NCBI RefSeq assembly: GCF_964019385.1
Contig: NC_088646.1
Location: 11,626,447 to 11,690,446 of the forward strand
DNA: 64,000 nt
Source: Sycon ciliatum
Taxonomy: Eukaryota; Porifera; Calcarea; Leucosolenida; Sycettidae
Direction of reading: 5' to 3'
Shown: positions 1-48,552 of the stretch, piece after piece
Position numbering within the stretch: the first letter of the stretch is position 1
How the letters are laid out: every line of letters begins with the position of its first letter
Program-made: the position numbers and the translations under genes
The notes under the pieces: generated by a model
Databases searched by the model: none
The model's input: the letters and a program-made list of their open reading frames with translations, nothing else
Told to the model about the DNA's origin: nothing

Positions 1-42
1 GTGAGCTGATCTTGGATTCTGGCTTGTTTTTCTACTGTTCAG

Positions 43-21667
<21,625 letters not shown>

Positions 21668-22368
21668 TTGTGACGTTGCACCACATTTTGACTGCTTTGG
21701 TTTGCCGGGTGCAAATCGTACGGCCGTTCTGATCTCATTTCAAGTCTATGCTACTACTAAGTCTTATTTATAATGAGGAACTGATGACACAGCCCTAGTC
21801 ATTACATTCTAGATACTACACAACAATCATGCTCACTCTTCACTGAATACTGACGACGGAAATAGTTGTCCAAAACCAGAGCTTCGTTCTGGCTGCACTT
21901 TGTCTTCCTTCCCCCTCATGCCTCAGATTATTCCCAGAACTAGCTGATTTATCATCATGCAACTTCTCCGTGACCTTTGTCGATGTACCTACCCCCTCCC
22001 TCTCTGGATTTTTTTGTCATGTAACTCTTAGTACATCACTAAGGCCAAGGTGGAACTTGCAAAAAACACATCCTTTTCTATGTCATTTTTTAAATTTCAA
22101 AAGTTTTTTTTTAAAGTTTGTATGCTGACATTTGTTGCAATGCAAAAAAATAAAACAAGCATAATGTCACATTCTCAATATAGCAAACGTTTTATACACC
22201 GAAGCAAGCGGAAACTGTACACATTATTAATTATTGTGTGTGAAAAATCATGAAGCTATTGGGTGGGGTTCTCATTGGCGCTGGGAAAGGAAGTATCTCA
22301 GTCTGTGTTGAATTGTAGTCGTTCGTCGGCTGGCAAAAACAAGGAAGGGGCGTAAGTAGGGAGCAGCC
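21668..22368. other. 3' UTR region between convergent DNMT1 and Derlin
   Basis: A 701-bp stretch without a gene. It must hold the 3' UTRs of both convergent genes. It is AT-rich from 22070 and contains the AATAAA noted at 22149. No element with clear inverted ends was seen. Confidence 0.7.
22149..22154 (+). terminator. Candidate DNMT1 polyadenylation signal
   Basis: AATAAA in an A/T-rich stretch 482 bp after the DNMT1 stop and about 215 bp before the Derlin stop on the other strand. It is the first canonical hexamer I noticed downstream. Confidence 0.5.
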
Positions 22369-30748
<8,380 letters not shown>

Positions 30749-31595
30749 GGCGGCTAACTGGACACCTGACGACAAACTTTCTATATCTTTGAGACAACCT
30801 TGGGGTGGACACTTCGTTCAAGAGAAGCAATAACCTATGAACTACGAGTTTGGCTGTTGAGATAACTGATTTGTATTATTTTAGCTGAAAACAAAGACAC
30901 GTCATTTAGAAATTTCGACGTGAAATGGTGACGTCGTTTGTACTGATTTTTCGAGAAACCCACGTGGATTTACAAGGAGTCGTCAAATGACGACTCTCTA
31001 GTTGAGCCAGGCATCAAGACTTCAAACCAGGCCACGCATACCCACGGTATGTGCACCACGCGTGCACGGTATGTGTAGGGCTCCCTGCATGCTTCACCCT
31101 GCTTCAACCCCTCCCCCCCCCCCCCCAAACATCTACGTACAAGATAGGGTACATCTGGAGAATCTCCCACTCAGAAACGAGAGAGCTTATGCCCAGAGCC
31201 CCCACCGTGCCGCGATTTTCATTTGGGCCATCATCGAGGCGCATACACAACCAGATTGAACGCCATCCAAAGTACATTGAAAATCAACATGTTTTTGCGA
31301 ATCGATCTTTTGTTCAGTATCACTTTTCAACGAGGACGAAGCTAATTTGGCTGAACCGTCGGAAGCCTACATGTAGAGGAAGAGAATCATCCTCTCCCTG
31401 AGCTGCCTCCAGTCTTGGTACATGTACAACGGTATCATGCGCATGTGGCACGACATCCGCTTACCGAGGCCAGGCGTCATATAGTCTACGGTGCGCAGTG
31501 TGTGTGTGTGCATGTGTGTGTTTGTGCGTGCACACGGACACACACACACACACACACACGCACACACAGACAAACACAGACACTCAGTGAATACA

Positions 31596-31656
<61 letters not shown>

Positions 31657-31734
31657 ACACACGCGCGCACGCGCACGAGTGCAGTGGACCCTTGCTACGC
31701 CAGACATAGCTAGTACAGTCATGCACAACTGAGA

Positions 31735-32110
31735 CTGAGAGTAGGGAGTGCACCTCCACTATTAGTGCTGTCCATGTCCTGATAAAATTTCAAGTTGACG
31801 TCATTTATAGTATCTTGCCGCCGAGGTGCAATGCGCAGTGTGCACATACATGTAGTATCAGACGTACCCTGGACCAGTGCCAGTGGTGGACCAATCTCCC
31901 CCTCGCCCCCCCCCCCCCCCCCTCGCCCCCTTGATCCGATACAAACTATAAATGTAGTGTAAGCCAGTAAGCAGGTGCGAGGCGTTGATGCCCAGTACCA
32001 TACAAACCGGTTGGAACTGCGTCATAAAAATAACGTCAACTTGAAAGTTGGTCGTGACAGCACTGAATACGGGAGTTGCACACTCCTGGGAGGGAGGATA
32101 TGTACTCTTG
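31735..32110. mobile_element. Foldback family copy 2
   Basis: The inner arms TTTCAAGTTGACGTCATTT (about 31788) and AACGTCAACTTGAAA (about 32032) match copy 1. The right end GAGTTGCACACTCCTGGGAG…TGTACTCTTG is intact; the left end is degenerate. Confidence 0.75.
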
Positions 32111-32695
32111 CCAAGGCCAACATATGTACACAATGCAGAGCGAGCATGAGCATGTGTAAAACTAAACATCGATTTGGGAAAACCGGGAATTCATATGGCG
32201 CTTGTCATCTTTGACCACTCAGCTGAGCTGCAATCTGCAACTACATGTACAGACTCGGTGGTGCGCTGCAGAGCTGAGAGTGCATAAAAACCTTTATGGC
32301 TGTACTTTGAGGTAGTAGTAGTAGTAGAATTTATTATTTTGATAGGGAAGGCCCTACAGACGAGGTACTCTTGGCTACATTGGCGTGTGGCACTATTTTG
32401 ACCGTATGTTCAAGCGGCGGATGTGAAAATTGATGTCACGACTATGAATGCACTGTTCTGAACCCTTGTGCCGAGTTATATACGGTCTGATTTATGTACT
32501 CGTACGGTACATGTAGTAAACACGTAATAAGCAGACTTTACAGAGTATAAGAAGACTTGAAAGAGGACCAAAAGAGCTACAAGTTACGCTATCATATCCT
32601 TTGAAACACCACCAGTTACTTTACAATCTTTCCCGAGTTCTTATTTAATCCTTGGCTCTCCACCCGAGTCTAGCAGAGCAAATGTTTGTCAATAT

Positions 32696-32876
32696 TAGAG
32701 AGGTTAAGATGCACGTTATTTCTGACGTGACGCGCAATTTCACATCAAATTTGGCGTAGACTCCAAATTTCGACGTGAGCTGCAGGTCACTCGCGTTGTT
32801 TTCCAACGCGCAAGCCAGATAACGCGAGCTGAACTTTCGCGTCGCGTCAGAAATAGCGTGCATCTTAACCTCTCTA
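32696..32876. mobile_element. 181-bp MITE
   Basis: The ends TAGAGAGGTTAAGATGCACG and its near-exact inverse continue into a subterminal TTATTTCTGACGTGACGCG / CGCGTCGCGTCAGAAATA pair. No clear target duplication. Confidence 0.85.
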
Positions 32877-33701
32877 GTGACACGTGGCCTCTACCTAAGT
32901 CCCGGTAACTAGTATCGGCCACATGCGTAATAGGCACATGAGCACATGAGCACAGATCATTAGTAGAGTACAGTCATAAACAGTGGTACTCTTTGCAGTG
33001 TTGACACAGAACTGATGAAGACTGAGTGAAGTACCAACATAATGGCTCAGCTACTGTAGTTCACACTAACAGTCACACTCACAGTCAAACTCACACTGTC
33101 ACACTCACCATCGACCATCCTCACCTGCACACGGTATCGCGGTATCTGAGGCAGAAGCTGCTGCACATGTGCCTTCCTTGTTCCTAATGGCAACCACAAA
33201 TCATAGATACGACCCGTCGTCTAGCGCACTGGGCAAGCATCGGCCTGGGTCGCTGCCTTTGCACTGGCAGCTACAGCCTACAGCAGTAACTACAGACAGT
33301 ACAAGTACAAGTGACTGTACATGACACGTATCCGACGTAACCATGGTAACTGCTGGACGCCTCTCGAATCGATCTCGCACTGCAGTAGGTCTTCTGGGTG
33401 AGTCACCATGGTCACCGGCACGAGCTACAGACAGTGGCGAAGTGTCGATGTCCTCAATCCGTCCAACCCATTGATTTCGTGGCATCGAAAACTATCATAC
33501 TAAGTGTGCATATTATTTACTGTCAACCAACAACATTGTTACTAGTACAAACTAACTACTACCCGGTAAGTCTTACTTCATTGAAAGGTTGGTCAACAGT
33601 GGATTCTATCTTCTCGAAGAAATTTGTACGGTCGCTAATTAGCAAGTTGCTCTGCCAAAGGAAAGATCAGTTCCGTGAGGCCAAGTCCTCAGCGATCCGG
33701 G

Positions 33702-39686
<5,985 letters not shown>

Positions 39687-41507
39687 CATTGGCAATACCG
39701 GTGCAAGTACATACGCACATTCAGCAGTAGGGTTCCAAACAACTGATATACCAGTCTCTTTCTCTCTCCACATGCCTCTTTCGTTATGAGCAAATTATAA
39801 CCAATAATGTACAAGTACACAATGATAATTTGTGTCCTTATCAATTGTACGGCGTCATGTGCGTGTGTATATTACCATTGCAAACCTCTGTACATATGTT
39901 ACATACTGTGAGGCACCTGTATATACTGTGAGAAGAAGCTAATTGAACCATACACGTATACTTCAAAATAATACAACATTCCGGAAATTCATCCCAACTG
40001 CAGTTTCCAGGGGGGAGGGGGGGGGGGGGGGCACACATCGCCCGCAGGCCCACCGGAACCGGTCCGGTTGGTCAAGTTATTACCGGACCAGCTTTTTGGC
40101 CATCAACACGTGTTTCCTATTGTTGATGGGCATGTGTACCCGCTATATCAAACATGAAGTATGACAGGTCATGACACTACCGGACCAATCAAAAACTTCT
40201 TCCGGCGGTTCTGACTAGCAGCTACTCGTATCCCCCTTCCTGCATCCGACAACTGCCAGCGATGGACAAGGATATGAGTGTCTTTCTCTGTTCCAACGAG
40301 AAACTTCCGATAATTGAATTCAAGAAATTCCAGCAGAGGATGCAGATGGTATCATCATCATCATCATAGCGCAAGGCAACAATACAAACATACCACGCAG
40401 AATACTAGTAGTCGCAGCAGTAGCTCACAATGTACAGGGCTCAGCGGCGTAGCATGAGTACTGTTACATTGGCAAATAATGAAAAAAGAAAAGAAAATTG
40501 GAGAAAGACTCTAATACAGTTCATAGAAGAGGAAAAATCAAACAAATAGAGCATATGAATAAATTGCCAAGCCTACAGCAGCCAAAAGCAAGTAGATACT
40601 GGGCAGAAAAAGTACCTATAGGAAACCATCAGACTCCTACGACAAAAACACATAAGAAGCTCGCGGGGGAAATAGTGGTAGTAGCAAGCTCTCAGAATCA
40701 AACGCAACTGCAGAGCCAGGGATTTGGGCACATTTATAGATACACATACGACAATAAGTAGAAATCAGTAGAATTGCACGGTCATTGAGGCAGGAGTATA
40801 TAGGAATACAACCCAAGTACCAGACATGGAGACAATGAAATATGCATGTAAGTTAGTGTACAGGGCGTTTCCTTGTAGTTTCAGATCAGGTTGGATCATC
40901 AATTCGAAAAGGAGGGAAAATATTAGAATATAGAACAGTGATGGTGAACATGAACACAAGTTGCCGGTCTTGGTGACGCTGCAAATACTCTGCAGCAGGT
41001 ACTCAGCAAGACAAGTGCAGCATCGGGCCACAGAAAGCGGAAACGGAGAACAGGGTTAAATGCTACCAGCAAAAAAAGAAGAAGGATTGCTAGCAACAAT
41101 AACACTGACAATTTCCACCATCTGTCAAGCAGGCAGGAGAGGCTAGGAGAGGTTGTGAGGCACAGCTGCGATTGTGCATGCCGGCAGCATGCAGACAGCA
41201 GGAAGGAGCACAGAAGATGAGGCGAAGGAGATCAATATGACAACGATGCCATCCACTTACAACGCCGCAAAGAAACCCAGCTGCATCGATGTTCACAGCG
41301 CAGGCATATGTGGGGCCAGGCACCAGTGAGTGATCCGCACAGGGTGCACAACACACTTCAGTGCACACTTCACATGCTCACAGAGGACAAAAACAAAACA
41401 AAGTAGCTAGTGCTAGAGCTTGGATGAGACTTGAGATGATAACACACACACACAAACTGTATGTTGTCTCCTACTGCCACAACAACTGACACCTAGCCAC
41501 ATCACGC
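39687..41507. other. Spacer between convergent DNAAF1 and PPP2R5
   Basis: About 1.8 kb with no recognised gene. It has a G-rich run near 40012-40031, a CCGGACC/GGTCCGG-rich patch at 40050-40215 and otherwise unique-looking AT-rich DNA. It should contain both 3' UTRs. Confidence 0.6.
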
Positions 41508-44500
41508 TTAGCTCTTCTCCTGAATCGACACGGAACCAAGCTTTGCTAGAGCAATGTCCATATCAGGATCTGCCTCCGCAAGCTTTGCACGCCTGAAAAC
41601 ACACACACCAAACAGGAGAGCAGTATTCGTCAACACTAGCCAAGTAGCACAATAGTTGTGACAATGCATTTATAAAATTACGACTGTGTGGTTCTATTCA
41701 AACAGTAATTCCTATTGTATATAGCGGCACACACAGGGCACATGTAATGCTGTTGAAAGAGTGCAGTAATAACGACAGGCTTCACACACACACACACTTG
41801 CACTGAAGGTGCAATGCAACACTGGATCAAACAGCAGGTTGAAGATTCAATGGGCTTCTCGTGCACTACGATGGCAGTCATGAGTGAGTCAAAGGTGAAA
41901 ACAAGTCGACAGGAAAGGCGTTGGGAGCTAAAACCTCTCTATACTAAGGTGTTCCACCTGCTAAGAGACAATATAGCAGCAGCCTACTTTTCACTGGCTA
42001 ATAGCTCCAGCCGTTCCCATTGATCACGTCGCTTCAGACTTGCTACATTGCGCCTAGAAGACAACAAACGGAGCACAATGACTTTAAACGACATTCATGC
42101 AAAAGAAATTTAAAGAATGCTTTTATTATGATTATTCGAGTACCTGAAGTGTAGCTCCAAACAACACGCCATGAATGCTAACATCTATCCATTTGGTCAT
42201 GCTACATCCTAGTCAGTGATAGTGGTGACTGCTCAGCAGATGTCTTCATTCTTAATGTGCAAAACTTGCGCAAGGACATCCGGGGACTGCATACTGTAAA
42301 ACATGTAATTTTTAGTGGTGAAACGAATGTCAAAACCTACTAGTCGAATGTTCTTCAGCTTAACGAACGAATGAACGAATATTCTTTTGGTAACACAGAT
42401 GACATCACATGCCCTCCTCTCAGTCATTTGATGGATATTGTCAATACTAATATATTATTAGGTATGACAAACGGTAGTGCCACGTAAAATATACTGCCAC
42501 ATCCACATAAGGCTACTTCGAAGTTCATAAATGTTATGTGCAACATTGGCAGTCCACTATGGACATACATGTGCATGCATGCAGTACAAAGTCACAGGCA
42601 GGCTGTACGCACTGCACTGTACCGTGTTCGGCGTCCATGTATGTACAGGCACTGCATTCGAAGTGACGTAACGAATACTCGAATGTGATTTAACGAATAT
42701 TCGAATGTGACAAACCGAACGAATGTTCGAATATTCGTTTCACCACTAGTACTAATTTTAGGTGCATTAAAATTTTAGTGACAGGGACCTGCCAGGTTTC
42801 AGGTGTAATTTAGAATTAGGTGACCAGCGTTCCCTTCACATACAGTGCATACTTTAGTGCCTTTTAGGTGTAATTTAAATTTAGGTGCCTGGTTTCTCTA
42901 CCGAAATCACCGAAATTAAAGTTACACCGAAAATTACATGTTTTACAGTATTGCATTCTACCAGAGATACAAAAGATTTTCACCGCACAACAAAACCAAC
43001 CTCTCCTCCCATACATACATACTTTCTTATTAGTAAATAGCACTACGGATTCACATTGCGAACACACTGTAGTCAAGTCTAAAGTAGCGTTGTTGGGTTG
43101 TGTGCAGGAGCACTGTCCTTCGCACTGGGTGTGTTGCCCTGGCAATTAGCTGTCTCACGTCAATGTAAATACAATGTAGCAGAAGTAGCAGCGTTCCGTA
43201 AAGACTTACGCCGTCACTTTATCATTGTAAGCTTCCGTTAGCTCATTGAAAAGCTTCTGATCCATTTCCATGAACGTTTTGAGCACATTGTAAACTAGAG
43301 CAACTATACTCCTGTTAAGTACACAGAAGAGAAGATCGTACATGGAACATAAACATAAACACAGGTTTACAGTGCATTTGTCTACATATCAAGCTGCTAC
43401 ACTAAACTTTGTTGTCTCATGCGTGATGGTTGAAAAATAAATACACTGGAACGTCTCTTATCCGCACGCAGTGTGTCCAGCCTAAAGCCAAGCCAACTTT
43501 AGCAAACCAGTCACACCATAAACAAACAATGAGCCTTCTGCAACCTCAAATCCAAACCGAAATTCTGACCAAAGTTAGGCACTAGCCTTCTGCTCTGACT
43601 ACACTCTCCACCATACACATGTGACAGGGTTTCAACAAAGAGGTTGCGCACAACAAATTACATACTACAGTTGGATTATGTGGAAATCTGAGAAGCCAGT
43701 CGAAGTACTCACTGGTTCCAATGCTCCTTAGAAATCCGATACAAACTATTGAAGAGGATGGGCATAATGATAGAGACGTGTTCCTCTATCAAGCTAACAA
43801 TGTACTCGTTGTTCCACAGAAATAGAGCTCTTTCCGCTACCTACATACAAGAAAAATAGAAGGTGCAACGACCACACACACACACACACTTATAAACTTG
43901 TGCTCTCTGGCAGAAAATGGTCACGTAGGCCCCTCCCTGGGAATGGGGAGAGACACCTCAAAGGAATCTTAGGAATATGTTTCAATTGTCCACCGAACCG
44001 CCTAACTACATGCATAACAGCAGACACACCCTGAAATGCCCAGACTCGGTTGGACTTGGAAAGATCACCACACCGCAGTAAGGGGTGAGGACAATGCGCT
44101 ATCCATCGAACTGCATTTAAGCAGTCGAGCCTGATGGCAGTCCCAATCACTATCCCCCCCCCCCCCCCAACACACACACACACACACACTGGCACGATGT
44201 GGTGGTGTGCATGTGCGCACGTGCATAAGGACTTAGAAGAGTACCTTACGCTATAGTATGGTATGGACTCCCAGTTGATCTGTCCAATGCCTGGTACCAA
44301 GAGTACATAACCCCCAAGGGTGTGCAACTGCCTGTGAAACCTCTATTCAGTGCTGCGACGGCAGAACTTCACAGCACGTGACATGGTTCAAAAGGTTACG
44401 CTGACAAACAGTGCAAAGTAACCAGCAGAGAGTTGAGCCCAAGCATATCTGTATCTATCACGCACAGGGTGCAAAAAAACGTGTTCGGATTTTCACGAGG

Positions 44501-47245
44501 TTCAAGGTTCTGCCGTCGCAGACCCCATAGCTGGGGTTGCACACTCTTGGGGGTTATGTACTGTACTCTTGATCGTACTGGCATGTTCATTCAAAGCGAA
44601 CCACGGATAGTGTTACATAATTAGTAATTACAGTGAAACGGATAAGGCACACTTTTGCTTTAAAAGAACTCTGGACAAGGCCGAATGCTGCTACTTACCC
44701 CTCTTGATTAGAACTAGTACTCATAACTCTATTGGATAAACCACAGTGTAGTCAACATTGGCTATAAAATACGATAGGAAGAACTCTCGTTATTGCGAAC
44801 AAATACCACCGGTCCCTTGGTGTTCGTCCTAAAGAGGTTTGACTGTATACGGAAATAAAGCACAAGAATATGTGGTTTGGATGGACTTACCTGGAAATGA
44901 TGACTTGTGACACACTTAGCAACTTGTCTGAACAAAGGCTCCATAACATGGGGAAACTGTCCTGGATCAATGACATCTAGAATCTCTTCAATCTCACCCA
45001 GCATCATCACCTGCAGTGAGTAGACGACGTGAATAAGTATGTACACTGATGATGATGGCAAGCAAAGCATGGCAACACACGGACAGATGGCACCATGAGT
45101 ACCACAACACCCAAGAGTGTGCAACTGCCTGCACAACCTCTATCCAGTGCTGGGACGGCAGAACTTCACATCACGTGACCTGGTTAAGGTCACGCTGGCA
45201 AACTGTGCAACCAGTGACCAGAAGAGACTTGTACCCAAGACAGGGTTATGTGCATCCCTGAGCTGTCTCGTACAGGGTGCATATAACGTGTACAGGTTTT
45301 GTCATGTGATGTCAAGTTCTGCCATGACGACCCCATACTGCCATAGGTGGAGCTGCACGCTCTTGGGGTTTATGCACTCTTGATGGTAATAAGGAATGAG
45401 TGCAAACACGACCTGATCAACCACATGTTTTGTCATGTGATGTCAAGTTCTGCCATGACGAACCCATACCGCCATAGGTAGAGCTGCACGCTCTTGGGGT
45501 TTATGCACTCTTGATGGTAATAAGGAATGAGTACAAACACGACCTGATCAACCACAGGTTTTGTCATGTGATGTCAAGTTCTGCCATGACGACCCCGTAC
45601 TGCCATAGCTGGAGCTGCACACTCTTGGGGTTTATGTGCTCTTGACGGTACTAAGGAATGAGTGCAAAACATGACCTGCTCAACCACAGGTGGATTTCTC
45701 AAAAATCATGAGCATGAGATAGCACGAGAATCATACTTGATTGTTGGAGTGTGCTTCAAGAACAGACATTACAGATTACATTGCCAACCAGACATTTAGT
45801 TGGCAACGCCCGACTGAGTGGTTACTCACCTCTTTTGCACTATTCGTCTTTGGCCAATACCGCAGAAGACCCTTCACAACCTGATTAGACAAGACGAATG
45901 AAAGCATAAATGAAAGCCATGCAGAGGTAATGTGTATTGATTCTTGAAGGGTGTGTCAAGTTACAGGCACCGTGCAAGTGCACTTAGCGCATGACGGATA
46001 TCTAATACAGAAAGAGTACAATGCACGGCACTGCTGCACTGCCAATTGCATTAGCACGCCAAGGGAAAAAAAGCTCAGAGTGAGATCACTCTAATGCACA
46101 GGAATCCGATATGCCTGGGTGCCAAAGGAGAATCCATAAGCTCTTGCTCCCTGGTTTGGCATCAGTTTTTCACTGTGTTCGTCATCACTAAGGGCTGCCA
46201 GCAGCAAATGAGAAGTCTTGGGGTGAACAAGATCCTGGGTAATAACTGGGTGTTTGTAGTTTGTACTCTCCCGCACAAAGCCATTTACGAAGTTCAGAGT
46301 ACATCAGCCATCCAGCCAAAAGGAAGAACAAGTAATTATTTCATTTACACAGAGATTCAAGTACGGAACATACGTGTACATTCCGAATTAGCGGCGGTGA
46401 ATTCAGCAATACTTGACGGAAAGTAAGTTGCTCTCAAAGTATCAGGAAATTACACTTTCCAAAAACGATTTTGTAAACCAGAATGGGTTTCTTGTAAATA
46501 GAGCGTACCTATAGCTGAACTACAGACAGCTGCAAAGCCGATAGCATAAGTACTATGACAGCTTTTGGTCGTGAAATACACTTTATGCATACTACAGTAT
46601 AAACTTACTGGCTGTGTCAAGGCGCCATCCTTCTCGACGAACTGCACAACACAGTATGCAAGCTGCAACGCACACATCACAATAATCGTAACAACAAACT
46701 ACAGTAAGATTGAGAAAGACAACAGCCAGACCGGGAAAAGTATGAAGGCAAAGGCTGAAGCATCATCCAATTTTTAGGATTTCTGAAGTACAGGGATGAA
46801 TTTATCCGGTATCGCATCGCAGTTTGCTACGCAGAATCGATCTACTGCTACTCAAAAATCACAGTGACACGCAGAAAACTGCGATGCATACATGTGCAAG
46901 CTATCCATGCTTTTTGTAGCTTACGCCACAATTGAGATTTTGCATAGCAAAAACTGCTATGCAAAAACATGACAGTAAATTCATCCCTGAAGTATATTGC
47001 AGAACATACTTTTAAAAGGCTATGAATGCTGGGTATCAGCATGCAGAATATCCAACACTCACATATCATGTGAGTGTTGGATATTCATGATACTATCATG
47101 TGAAAGCATCAAGGATAATATGCACTTGCGGACGGCAAAGGTCAAAGGACGAAAAAGGAACCAGCCTCATTTCTAGAACAATTCAACCTGGACCTGTGTC
47201 CACTACGCTCTGCAAAGAGCGAGCTTACTGTACAGTGTTGAACAC

Positions 47246-47277
<32 letters not shown>

Positions 47278-48484
47278 GCACACTTTTCGTACTGCAACAA
47301 TCCTTTTAATGTGCCACTAAATCAAAGAAACACAAGTAGTTACTATGAGCATGAAGAGAAAGCGCATCATACGAACCTGAGCGTGATACAGATTTAAACT
47401 CTTGACAATATGTAGTGGTAGAAGGACCTTCTGAAGGAACAACTTGTGCTCGGCCTTCAGTGGTAATGCGAAGCCATTGATGATGCTAGAAAACACAATC
47501 CGGAGAAAGCCAGTGTTAAATAAAGAAACAAAACCACAAGACAAGGGGATACGAGAGGAGAGAGAGAGAATGGGAAATCAAAAAGACAAAGAAAAGTGGT
47601 ACACTCACCTGCCTAGGATCTCGAGCAGCTCGGAGACACCATTAAGCCTTTCAGATTCATATACAAACCTACAACATGAAGAAAGAAACAGGAGATACAA
47701 CTAGGAAGTTCAGAATCCACACTAATTCAAAGTAGGAAATTCAGGTGATAAGCAAGACGACCACATCCATTTAAAGGTACTACGCCGAAACAATTCAACA
47801 CAAAGAACACATACTTTAGGGGCCGTGCGTAAATAACGATATTTTTCACGAAACGAATTAATTTCGTTTTAGCCCTACCCCTCCCTCCCACTCAGAACGG
47901 TCGCGAGCGTGTCACTGCTCCGACTTCCATGTACATGCATCAATGCTTTCTGAAACAAAATTGATAACCCCTCCCGAAAATATTTCGTTTTGTGATAAAG
48001 GTTCGATATTCATGGACGGCCCCATCTGAAGTAGAGGACAAGAGCGAAACGACTTCAAACGAGCAATAAGCTAAGTTACACACCTCAGGAACATGTTGTT
48101 GACCTGCTTCCGAATGTACCCTCGGAGGCCAAGGAATTTGCCGTACACCCGATGTAATGTGGTTTTGAGGAGGTCCCGCTCTCTAGGATCCTCACTGTCA
48201 AAAAGTTCAAGGAGCTGCACACCAAACCAAACATCAAACAAGAACAATCAACCGAGCAGTGTCAACCACGCACCAAAGGTTATACCATCAAGAAATACAC
48301 GGAGTTACTTTTCTTTTTTTGTTGCATAGCACAGCGATGCCTATTAAAGTTCCAAAACATCTGCTGGGCTGGATGCACGTTTTTTTGTTGCATAGTGTGT
48401 TTGTCTTGGAAGGGGGGGGGGGGGAGGGTCCATGAGCATTCACTGTCCGCTTTACGGAGTAACAGTGTGCGAATTGCTTTATTT

Positions 48485-48552
<68 letters not shown>

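Larger units (their letters stand above)
30749..33701. other. Spacer between divergent Derlin and DNAAF1
   Basis: About 2.95 kb without a recognised gene. It contains a copy of the 19-mer at 31069-31087, a mixed (AC)n tract at 31535-31675, foldback copy 2 (31735-32110), a MITE at 32696-32876 and C-rich runs near 31110 and 31905. The promoters of both genes should lie at its two ends; no TATA box was convincing. Confidence 0.6.

Noticed and set aside
30749..30775. Upstream in-frame ATG extending Derlin by nine residues
   Set aside because: The ATG at 30748 has a near-perfect Kozak context and matches the family start; the upstream one does not.
33201..33485. 94-aa minus-strand frame and a tRNA-like patch upstream of DNAAF1
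   Set aside because: No coherent protein similarity, and no A-box/B-box pair or cloverleaf could be assembled.
46094..46426. 110-aa plus-strand frame inside a PPP2R5 intron
   Set aside because: No recognisable motif, antisense to the host gene and not extended by plausible exons.
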